DNA of 64,000 bases from CAYJPV01 sp964547975. Lineage in GTDB: Bacteria > Acidobacteriota > Vicinamibacteria > Vicinamibacterales > JAKQTR01. The translations under genes and the position numbers were made by a program. The notes under the pieces were generated by a model, which saw only the letters and a program-made list of their open reading frames with translations, was not told where the DNA came from and made no database searches. Positions within the stretch are counted from its first letter, which is position 1; the number at the start of each line of letters is the position of its first letter. Of this stretch, positions 42,454-49,287 are shown in pieces. Where the stretch lies: positions 8,742 to 72,741 of the forward strand of contig CAZJRM010000001.1 of the NCBI GenBank assembly GCA_964547975.1. Direction: 5' to 3'.

Positions 42454-43782
42454 CTACTTCAGCGCGTCGAGGGCCGCGAGCGCCTCATCGAACCTCGCTG
42501 CCTCCACCCTGGCGGCGCCGGGTTCGCCGGCGCGTGTGGCCACGACTTCGGACCCGATCTTCAGGAACTCGATCCGCTCCTGCCGTTTGCCGTCGTCGAA
42601 GACCACGGTCGCGGTGAGGGCGGAGGCCGCGTCGCCCTTCGGCAGCGCGTCGAGGTACGTCCCGACCTGCAGGCCGGACAACGCGTTCAGCAGGGCGTCC
42701 ACCTTGTCGCTGGGCAACGTCTTTGCCGGCTGCGCCAGCGTCCAGACCGCGGCGCCGTCCTTGCCCGTCGCGCGGGAGAACACCTGCGTCGTCCCGTTGC
42801 GGGTGAGTTCGAGGCGGGAGGCCTGGAAGGGTCGGAAGTCGAAGACGTCCTTCGGGCGGTACTCGGAGGCTTTGCGGCGCAGATCGTCGGCCAGCGACTT
42901 CTCGACCGTGAAGACCATCGGCCGCGCGGCATCGCGCGCGTAGACGTTGCCCTGCCCGTCGTCCTTGCCCAGCGTCAGCGTGGCCCGCGCGCTGCCCGCG
43001 CCGACGTGGACGGTCAACGAAGGGACGCCGAGGCCCCACGTCGCGAGCTGTTCCGGCGTGGGCTCGGCGGCGGCAATCGACTTCATCTGCCCGGTCTGCA
43101 GCCGTCCGATGAGCCCTTCGACCACCGCGATGTCCGCGCGGCCGGTGAAGGGGGCCTCGATGGCCCATCGCTCGGGCCCCTTCTTCACGCGCAGCGTCAC
43201 CTCGGCGGAGGCGACGTCAATCTGATCGACCTTCTCCCTGGCGAACGAGAGTATGGTCTTGTCGCGCAGATCGAACGTGGTCCGGTCGAACGACGTCTCG
43301 ACGAACGACGGCACCAGGAACACCTTCCGCTCCCCCGGCAACTTCGCATAGAGGTCGCTGCCGGTGGCGGTCTTGTCGCCGATCAGGACACGGCTGATGG
43401 TCTTGTCGCCAGTCAGCCCGAACCCGAGTTCGAGGCGCGCGGGCTCCAGTCCGTACTGGGCGAGGTCGGACGGGTTCTCGTCGACGATCCGCTGGACTTC
43501 GAGCGAGGCCAGATTCGAAATCAGGCCCGACACTTCCGTTTCGTCGGCCTTGACCTCCAGCGGCGCCGTCAGATGCCACGTCCCGTCCTTCCGGGCGAGG
43601 GCGGAGGTTTCCCCCTTCGAGGACTTCACCTGCAGGGTGTCGATCTTGTCCACCTCGATGGTGAAGACCCGGGGTTTCTGATCCGTCGTCGGCGCCGAGC
43701 CGGGCTTCATGACGTAGTAGATGTAGCCCAGAAGCCCGGCGAGGACGGCGAGCAGGACGAGCGTGGAACGGAAGCCGCGCAT
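42454..43782 (-). CDS. DUF4340 domain protein associated with Gld-type ABC transporter
   Basis: Protein of 442 residues with one N-terminal membrane helix (FRSTLVLLAVLAGLLGYIYYV) and repeated DUF4340 beta-rich units outside the membrane: DKIDTLQVKSSKGETSALAR, WHLTAPLEVKADETEVSGLI, FAREKVDQIDVASAEVTLRV, WAIEAPFTGRADIAVVEGLI. The two halves look like an internal duplication. DUF4340 genes nearly always follow GldG-like genes, as here where the gene begins directly after the gldG stop. Molecular role unknown. Confidence 0.88.
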   Translation of the reverse strand: MRGFRSTLVLLAVLAGLLGYIYYVMKPGSAPTTDQKPRVFTIEVDKIDTLQVKSSKGETSALARKDGTWHLTAPLEVKADETEVSGLISNLASLEVQRIVDENPSDLAQYGLEPARLELGFGLTGDKTISRVLIGDKTATGSDLYAKLPGERKVFLVPSFVETSFDRTTFDLRDKTILSFAREKVDQIDVASAEVTLRVKKGPERWAIEAPFTGRADIAVVEGLIGRLQTGQMKSIAAAEPTPEQLATWGLGVPSLTVHVGAGSARATLTLGKDDGQGNVYARDAARPMVFTVEKSLADDLRRKASEYRPKDVFDFRPFQASRLELTRNGTTQVFSRATGKDGAAVWTLAQPAKTLPSDKVDALLNALSGLQVGTYLDALPKGDAASALTATVVFDDGKRQERIEFLKIGSEVVATRAGEPGAARVEAARFDEALAALDALK

Positions 43783-45375
43783 CTACCGCCTCCGCCACCA
43801 GGTGTGGACGCCCAGCGCGAAGATGGCGCCGGGGAAGATGAACAACGCGAGCCAGCCGAGCGTACGGCTCTGGTCGGCCGTCAGCGTGAGGCGGCGATCG
43901 CCGGGTTCTTTCGGGCGAATCGCGATCAGATTCTCCTGCTGGGTGAGCCAGCCGGCGATATTCATGAACAGGTCGCGGTTGCCCTGGATGTTGATGGCGT
44001 AGTTGGCGGCGAAGTCTGAGTCGCCGATGACGGCGACGCGCGTCTCGGGTTTCTTCGCGTCCTTGGCCGCGGCGGCGGCCAGTTCGGAGCCCGCCGGCTG
44101 GGTGTCCGCGGGGGCCGCCGCTGACGCGGCAATCGACACGGGGCCCATTTCGTCGCCCTTGGCCTGGTCGAAGGTCACTTCGCCGCTCTTCAGGAGGCCG
44201 GCGATGTCGGTCTCGGCCCAACTGCGCTCGCCGGTCTGCACGAAACTCTCGGCGTTGTGCCCGTTGATGCCGCCGGTGATGGGCTTCACCGACCGCGCGA
44301 GCGGATAGGCCGTCAGCACACCGAACCGCTCCGTAATCGGATGGGGCGGGTAGCTGGCGGCGACCGGCACCGACGCATCGGTGCCGATGAGGCGGCCGAT
44401 GCCGCTGGCGTCGACGACGACGTTGCGGCCGACCTCCATGCCCCAGTCGCGCGCGAGGCCGTGGATAGCGGTCAGGTCGGCGCTGTCGGCCTTCTCGGGC
44501 GGGTCGATCATCAGCAGGAGTTTGCCGCCCTTGCCCAGGTACGCTTTCAAGGCGTCGACTTCCGGCGGCAGCAGGTCGGTGCGCGCGCCGGCCACGATGA
44601 CGGCGGCGGCATCGGTCGGCACCTGGCCCTTCTGGACGAGCACCAGCGAGTCGGTCGCGTAATTCTCCCGTTCGAGCGCCGCCTTGATCGTGCTGTACCC
44701 GCTCCGATCGCTGCTGAGCAGGTCGCGTTCGCCGTGACCGGCCAGGAAGTACAACTTTCGCTGGGTACCGGTGACGGCCTTGATGATGCCGTTCGTCAGG
44801 TCCTGCTCGTCGCTGCCGGTCACACGTTCGGTACGGCCTTTGTACTCGAACACGACGGTGCCGTACGCCTGGATGCCGTACTGCCGTGTCAGGGTAGGCT
44901 TGCGGTCCGCATCGACGTACTCGACCGAGACCTGCTTGGAGAGGTACTCGTACTCGCGCAGCCGGTCCTTGAACTTCTCCAGGGCGGAACTCTGATCGAA
45001 GACCAGCACCTTGAGTGGCGCGTCGAGTGTCCGCAGGACGTTCTTCGTCTGGTCGGAGAGCGTGAACTGGCTGCCTTCCGTGAGGTCCCAGCGCGTGTTC
45101 TGGCGCACGCCGATGTAGTTGATCGCCACCAGGATGCCCAGCACGGCGACGATACTGATCGTGGCCATGGTGCCCAGGCGCGTCTGGCGTTTGCGGAAGG
45201 CCAGTGCGATCTCCTGCCACTGGGACAACGTGTAGATGAGGATGCAGACGAGTCCGGCCCACGCGGCCCAGTACGCGTAGTCGTTCCAGGCCGGCTTCAG
45301 GAACCGGATGGCGACTGCGCCAAAGACGAGCGCCGTGCCGACCCAGCCGATGATTCCGCCAATCTTCTTGATCAT
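43783..45375 (-). CDS. gldG: GldG-like ABC transporter substrate-side membrane protein
   Basis: Protein of 530 residues. Three N-terminal helices (to about residue 105) are followed by the GldG/IFT52-like extracytoplasmic domain: VRQNTRWDLTEGSQFTLSDQT, LKVLVFDQSSALEKFKDRL, LYFLAGHGERDL, VIVAGARTDLLPPEVDAL and GKLLLMIDPPE. A C-terminal helix near 500-525 returns to the membrane. The ATG at 45375 is preferred because it overlaps the gldF stop (ATGA); a GTG nine bases upstream is possible. Works with GldF and GldA. Confidence 0.88.
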   Translation of the reverse strand: MIKKIGGIIGWVGTALVFGAVAIRFLKPAWNDYAYWAAWAGLVCILIYTLSQWQEIALAFRKRQTRLGTMATISIVAVLGILVAINYIGVRQNTRWDLTEGSQFTLSDQTKNVLRTLDAPLKVLVFDQSSALEKFKDRLREYEYLSKQVSVEYVDADRKPTLTRQYGIQAYGTVVFEYKGRTERVTGSDEQDLTNGIIKAVTGTQRKLYFLAGHGERDLLSSDRSGYSTIKAALERENYATDSLVLVQKGQVPTDAAAVIVAGARTDLLPPEVDALKAYLGKGGKLLLMIDPPEKADSADLTAIHGLARDWGMEVGRNVVVDASGIGRLIGTDASVPVAASYPPHPITERFGVLTAYPLARSVKPITGGINGHNAESFVQTGERSWAETDIAGLLKSGEVTFDQAKGDEMGPVSIAASAAAPADTQPAGSELAAAAAKDAKKPETRVAVIGDSDFAANYAINIQGNRDLFMNIAGWLTQQENLIAIRPKEPGDRRLTLTADQSRTLGWLALFIFPGAIFALGVHTWWRRR

Positions 45376-46139
45376 CCGCGCCACCGCTCGCTGTCCACCG
45401 ACTTCGCCGTCAGGAACAGCCCGAAAGTCATGAAGCTCACGTAGTAAATCACGTGCTTGGTGTCGATGATGCCCTTCGCGAAATCATCGAAGTGCTGCGT
45501 CACCGACAGGTACGTCACGACGGGTTCGAGCGTCGGCCCGGCCAGTGTGCCGATCCAGTCGATGACCCACAGCAGGAGGAAGACGCCGAAGGTCAGCATG
45601 CCGGCGACGATCTGGTTCTTGGTCAGCGACGAAACCAGCAGGCCGACCGAGATGAACGACCCGCCGAGCAGCAGCAGCCCCAGGTACGCCGTCACGACCG
45701 GCTTCCACTCGGGCGTGCCGAAGAAGAACAGCACGCCCACGTAGACGAGCGTCACCGCCAGCATGGTCGCGTAGAGCGTCATCGCGCCGAGGAACTTGCC
45801 CAGGATGATCTGGAGATCCGTCAGCGGCGAGGTCAGCAGCAGTTCGATGGTCCCCGAACGTTTTTCCTCGGAGTACGTGCGCATCGTGATCATCGGGAGG
45901 ACGAACAGCAGCACGACCGTCATGTTGAGGAGCAGCGGCCGGATCATCTGCTGGTTCACGTTCATCGTCACCGGGCCCATGCCCATGGCCATCTGCGTGC
46001 CCTGCCGGACGAACCAGTCCAGGATGGCTACGTAGAAGTAGCCGAACAGCAGGGCGAACAGGCCGATGACGATGTAGGCGATCGGTGACGCGAAATACGA
46101 ACGGATTTCCTTGTGGGCGATGGCCAGGACGTTGTTCAT
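45372..46139 (-). CDS. gldF: GldF-like ABC-2 type permease
   Basis: Membrane permease of 255 residues with six helices. KEIRSYFASPIAYIVIG opens the protein, EEKRSGTIELLLTSPLTD is the cytoplasmic ABC-2 signature, and the last helix ends in ERWRG. Forms a transporter with the ATPase next door; the stop of gldA overlaps its ATG by four bases. In Bacteroidetes gldA, gldF and gldG were found through gliding mutants; here no other gliding or type IX secretion genes are present. Confidence 0.92.
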   Translation of the reverse strand: MNNVLAIAHKEIRSYFASPIAYIVIGLFALLFGYFYVAILDWFVRQGTQMAMGMGPVTMNVNQQMIRPLLLNMTVVLLFVLPMITMRTYSEEKRSGTIELLLTSPLTDLQIILGKFLGAMTLYATMLAVTLVYVGVLFFFGTPEWKPVVTAYLGLLLLGGSFISVGLLVSSLTKNQIVAGMLTFGVFLLLWVIDWIGTLAGPTLEPVVTYLSVTQHFDDFAKGIIDTKHVIYYVSFMTFGLFLTAKSVDSERWRG

Positions 46140-47107
46140 ACGGGGACCTCCGTCGGCGCGTCGGTCTTCTGCGCGGGTTCCTCGGTGGTCACCTGCAGGA
46201 AGATCTCCTCGAGGCTCATCCGCAGCGGCCGGAGTTCGAGCAGGCCCCAGCCGCGGGTGACCACGGCGTTGGCCAGATCGCGCCGGATGTCGTGACCGCG
46301 CACGCTCTCGACCTCCCAGCCCACCGCGTCGCCGTGGCGATCCGCCTGGTGCACACCCGTCACGCCGGCCACGCGCGTCAGCGCGTCGGTGGCGTCCGCG
46401 CCGCCGGCGTCGATCTGCAGGTACATCGTCTCGGCACCGCGCAGCCGGCGGGTGAGGTTGTCCGGCGTGTCGACCGCGACCACCTTGCCCTTGTTGATGA
46501 TGACGACGCGCTGGCAGGTCTGGGCGACCTCGGGCAGGATGTGCGTGCTCAGCACGATTGTATGGCTGCCCGCGAGCTCCTTGATGAGCTGGCGCGTCTC
46601 GATGATCTGCTTCGGGTCGAGACCCGCCGTCGGCTCGTCCAGCACCAGCACGTCGGGGTTGTGCAGGATCGCCTGCGCCAGGCCGACACGTTGCCGGTAG
46701 CCTTTCGACAGCTTCGCGCAGTGGCGTTCGGCCATGTCCGCGACCCAGACACGCTTCATCACCGAGGCGACGCGCGAGGTCCGTTCGGCGGCCGGCACGC
46801 CCTTGATGCGCGCCACGAACGTCAGGTACTCGCGCACGGTCATGTCGGGGTAGAGCGGCGGCACTTCCGGCAGGTAGCCCGTCCGTCGCTTGGCTTCGAT
46901 GGGCTGCTCGAAGACGTCGAAGCCCGCCACGACGACCTTGCCGTCGGTCGGTGGCATGTAACCCGTGATGACCCGCATGGTCGTCGTCTTGCCCGCGCCG
47001 TTCGGCCCGAGGAAGCCGAGGATTTCTCCCCGTTCCACCCGGAACGTCACGTCGCTGACGGCGGTGACGGGACCGTAGTGTTTCGTGAGGTGCTGGACCT
47101 CGATCAC
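46136..47107 (-). CDS. gldA: GldA-like ABC transporter ATP-binding protein
   Basis: ATPase of 323 residues. Walker A GPNGAGKTT, Q-loop region TGYLPEVPPLYP, signature LSKGYRQRVGLAQA (a KGYRQR variant of LSGGQ), Walker B VLVLDEPTAGLDP and H-loop STH. The C-terminal 90 residues form the extra domain typical of GldA/CcmA-type exporters. I chose the GTG at 47107, seven bases after GGAG; the frame stays open upstream but without conserved sequence. First gene of the leftward operon, behind the promoter at 47258-47287. Confidence 0.94.
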   Translation of the reverse strand: MIEVQHLTKHYGPVTAVSDVTFRVERGEILGFLGPNGAGKTTTMRVITGYMPPTDGKVVVAGFDVFEQPIEAKRRTGYLPEVPPLYPDMTVREYLTFVARIKGVPAAERTSRVASVMKRVWVADMAERHCAKLSKGYRQRVGLAQAILHNPDVLVLDEPTAGLDPKQIIETRQLIKELAGSHTIVLSTHILPEVAQTCQRVVIINKGKVVAVDTPDNLTRRLRGAETMYLQIDAGGADATDALTRVAGVTGVHQADRHGDAVGWEVESVRGHDIRRDLANAVVTRGWGLLELRPLRMSLEEIFLQVTTEEPAQKTDAPTEVPV

Positions 47108-47257
47108 TGAACGTCTCCGTGGTTGCAGGTTGCGATGTCCGTCGGCGTCCCGCGTGCGCAGACCGATGCGGGCGGGGCCCATCTTCGGACGATCGTCGTG
47201 TCCATCTGGCCGTGAAGGAATGTCGGGCGGCTGCGTCCACGCCGCCACCAAGGCAGG

Positions 47258-47287
47258 ATCGTACCCAGACCCCGGAGAAGGTGTCAA
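47258..47287 (-). promoter_or_regulatory. Sigma-70 promoter of the gldA operon
   Basis: On the minus strand a perfect -35 TTGACA (47287-47282) and TACGAT (47263-47258) are 18 bases apart. Transcription would begin near 47251, giving a leader of about 145 bases before the gldA GTG. It is the best promoter match in the window. The remainder of 47108-47323 shows nothing else I can name. Confidence 0.65.
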
Positions 47288-47323
47288 CCGACGTCTGCAG
47301 CCTGGCGTCCCGGAGGCGGCCGG

Positions 47324-48034
47324 TCAGCGGCCGTCGCGCTGCTTGTCGACGAAGTCGTCGATGGCGGCCTGGTCGGCGGCGTCGATGCGTTCGAACTCGA
47401 GGCCCATGCCCACCTGCCGGTCGGCCCACGCGACGCGAGCTTCGGTGTCGATGTCCCGCTTCGAGTTCGGTAGCCGGAAGCGGACACGCGCCCGGGCGGC
47501 CGGATCGAGCGGGGCCAGCGTCCGGATGGCGATGCCGCCCTTGCCGAGGTTCAGCGTCACCGCCGCGGCAATCGAGTTGGCGTGGCGGTACGCCACCGGG
47601 ATGCCCATCACGACTCTGACGCTACCGCGCCGGTTGAAGCTGTCGGGGAACAGGTGCGGCGCCAGCGCCGGCAGGATGTGCGACTCCGGGCTGAACTCGT
47701 TGATGTAGCCCGACACGCCGAGTTCGGCCAGTTCCCGGACCTGCACGGCCGCGTTGATCGTGCCGCTGAACACCAGGATCGGGAGGCGGCCCCCGTCGAG
47801 GCGCCGGACCGCCCGCACGAGGTCGACGCCTTCGTCGGGCGGCAGGCGCAGATCCAGGACCACGAGGTCGATCGCGCTCATGTCGACGCGGATTCGTGCC
47901 AGCATTTCCGCCGCGCTGCGCGCTTCGAACGCCCGGTGCCCGGCCTGAACCAGGGCGGACAGGAATCGTTCCCGGACGACTGGCGTATCATCGGCAATGA
48001 GGACGGTCTTGTGCGGGACACCAAGCGCGGTCAT
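47324..48034 (-). CDS. Response-regulator receiver domain fused to PilZ domain
   Basis: Protein of 236 residues. The N-terminal receiver keeps the acidic pair D15-D16 (LIADDTP), the phospho-acceptor D61 (VVLDLRLP) and S90 (VFSGT), but the position of the invariant lysine reads YINEF, with Glu in its place. The C-terminal half is PilZ-like (RRGSVRVVMGIPVAYRH, then LNLGKGGIAIRT), a fold that usually binds c-di-GMP, though the RxxxR and D/NxSxxG motifs are degenerate. It may act in motility or surface control. Divergent from the LysW-like gene across a region with a perfect inverted repeat. Confidence 0.82.
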   Translation of the reverse strand: MTALGVPHKTVLIADDTPVVRERFLSALVQAGHRAFEARSAAEMLARIRVDMSAIDLVVLDLRLPPDEGVDLVRAVRRLDGGRLPILVFSGTINAAVQVRELAELGVSGYINEFSPESHILPALAPHLFPDSFNRRGSVRVVMGIPVAYRHANSIAAAVTLNLGKGGIAIRTLAPLDPAARARVRFRLPNSKRDIDTEARVAWADRQVGMGLEFERIDAADQAAIDDFVDKQRDGR

Positions 48035-48046
48035 TCTGTAGACATA

Positions 48047-48065
48047 TCGGCAACGTGGTTGCCGA
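48047..48065. promoter_or_regulatory. Inverted repeat, candidate operator
   Basis: TCGGCAAC-GTG-GTTGCCGA is a perfect 8-3-8 palindrome just upstream of the receiver-PilZ gene and about 40 bases before the -35 of the LysW-like gene. The symmetry and position suit a dimeric regulator; nothing shows which one. Confidence 0.4.
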
Positions 48066-48102
48066 CGATTAGTGCGACGGCCCGCCGTGCCGCGTCGGCG
48101 CG

Positions 48103-48131
48103 TTGCAGGGCATGGGACCTGTCGCTATAAT
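48103..48131 (+). promoter_or_regulatory. Sigma-70 promoter of the lysW-like/larE pair
   Basis: TTGCAG (48103-48108) and a perfect TATAAT (48126-48131) are 17 bases apart. Transcription should begin near 48138, about 50 bases before the ATG, leaving space for the strong GAGGAGGGG ribosome site. Confidence 0.6.
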
Positions 48132-48186
48132 CCAGGCTCCGTCACCGTGCCCGCCGATCGGGCGCGCGCCGTCTCGAGGAGGGGAT

Positions 48187-48417
48187 ATGGCCACCTGTCC
48201 GGAATGCGACTTCGAAATCGACATCGACGAGTACGATGCCGACAAGGGCGACACGCTCGAATGTGACAACTGTGGCGTGCGCCTGGAAGTCGTCAGCCTG
48301 AATCCCATCGAACTCGACGTCGTGGCCGACGAAGACGAAGAGGACGACGACGAGGACGAGGACGAGGACGAAGACGAAGAAGACGACGACGACGATGACG
48401 AGGACTGGGACCAGTGA
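48187..48417 (+). CDS. LysW-like amino-group carrier protein with long acidic tail
   Basis: Protein of 76 residues. An N-terminal zinc ribbon has C4-x2-C7 (TCPECDFE) and C26-x2-C29 (ECDNCGVRLEVVSLNPIEL), closely like LysW, the acidic carrier of lysine/arginine synthesis in Thermus and archaea. Residues 48-73 are almost only Asp and Glu. True LysW ends in EDWGE, and its last Glu is joined to the substrate amino group; this protein ends EDWDQ, with Gln at the attachment position. Its stop codon overlaps the larE GTG (GTGA). No lysX, argB- or argC-like lysine genes are near. It may carry a substrate for, or assist, the sulfur-transfer enzyme next door; this is inference. Confidence 0.8.
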   Translation: MATCPECDFEIDIDEYDADKGDTLECDNCGVRLEVVSLNPIELDVVADEDEEDDDEDEDEDEDEEDDDDDDEDWDQ

Positions 48418-49274
48418 TCGACGCTGACGGCCCGGCGGCGTTCGGCGTCGACCGGGACCGCCTTGCCGGGAAGGAGACGCGGCTCCGGGCGTCGTTGTCG
48501 GCCCTCGACTCCGTGCTCGTGGCCTTCAGCGGCGGAGTCGACAGCGCGTACCTCGCCTGGGTGGCCCACGACGTGCTCGGCGACCGGGCGCTGGCCGTGA
48601 CGGCCGACAGCGCCAGTTACCCCGCCAGGCACCGCGCCGTGGCGGTGCGCCTGGCGGCCGACTTCGGATTCCGCCACGAGTTCATCGACACCGCCGAGAT
48701 GGACAACCCGGCCTACCTGGCGAACGAACCCGACCGCTGTTACCACTGCAAACACGAACTGTTCGGCCGTCTCGCGTCGCTGGCCCGCGCGCGCGGGGTC
48801 GCCGCCGTGCTCGACGGCGCCAACGCCGACGACCGCGGCGACTACCGGCCCGGGCGGCAGGCCGCCCGCGAGTTCGGCGTCCGCAGCCTGCTCGACGAAG
48901 CGGACCTGTCGAAGGCCGAGATCCGCGAGTTGTCCCGGCTGGCCGGACTGCCGACCTGGGACGAACCGGCGTCTGCCTGCCTGTCGTCGCGCATCCCGTA
49001 CCATTCGTCGGTCAGCCCCGAGAAGCTCCGGATGATCGAGCAGGCGGAAGACGTGCTCATCGGCCTCGGCTACCGGGGGTGCCGGGTGCGTCATCACGAC
49101 GACCTGGCGCGGATCGAGTTGCAGCCCGCTGACTTCGCTCGTGCGATTCAGGAGGCGGATCGCCTGACCATCGTGGAATCGCTCAAGGCGATCGGCTACC
49201 GGTACGTCTCGCTCGACCTGCAGGGCTACCGCACCGGCAGCCTCAACGAGGGCATCGCCCTCAGGCCCGTCTAG
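48414..49274 (+). CDS. larE: LarE-type ATP-dependent sulfurtransferase
   Basis: PP-loop enzyme of 286 residues. SGGVDS (39-44) binds ATP, CYHCKHELF (109-117) and LDGANADDRGDYRPGRQA are family blocks, and C189 in ACLSSRIPY aligns with the cysteine that LarE sacrifices as sulfur donor for the nickel-pincer cofactor of lactate racemase. A single cysteine there suggests the sacrificial type rather than the Fe-S type. larA, larB and larC are not in the window. GTG start overlaps the stop of the LysW-like gene, so the two proteins are made together. Confidence 0.88.
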   Translation: MIDADGPAAFGVDRDRLAGKETRLRASLSALDSVLVAFSGGVDSAYLAWVAHDVLGDRALAVTADSASYPARHRAVAVRLAADFGFRHEFIDTAEMDNPAYLANEPDRCYHCKHELFGRLASLARARGVAAVLDGANADDRGDYRPGRQAAREFGVRSLLDEADLSKAEIRELSRLAGLPTWDEPASACLSSRIPYHSSVSPEKLRMIEQAEDVLIGLGYRGCRVRHHDDLARIELQPADFARAIQEADRLTIVESLKAIGYRYVSLDLQGYRTGSLNEGIALRPV

Positions 49275-49287
49275 ACGGAACGAGGTC

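Noticed and set aside
41953..44019. Plus-strand open frame of almost 690 codons
   Set aside because: Antisense to dacB and the DUF4340 gene, Arg/Gly/Glu-rich, no domain.
46136..47107. Evidence for gliding motility or type IX secretion
   Set aside because: Only GldA/F/G-like genes are present; these occur in non-gliding phyla, and no gldJ, gldK-N or spr genes are seen.
47108..47323. Small gene in the gap upstream of gldA
   Set aside because: Only short frames without ribosome site or conserved look; the gap is explained by the promoter and leader of gldA.
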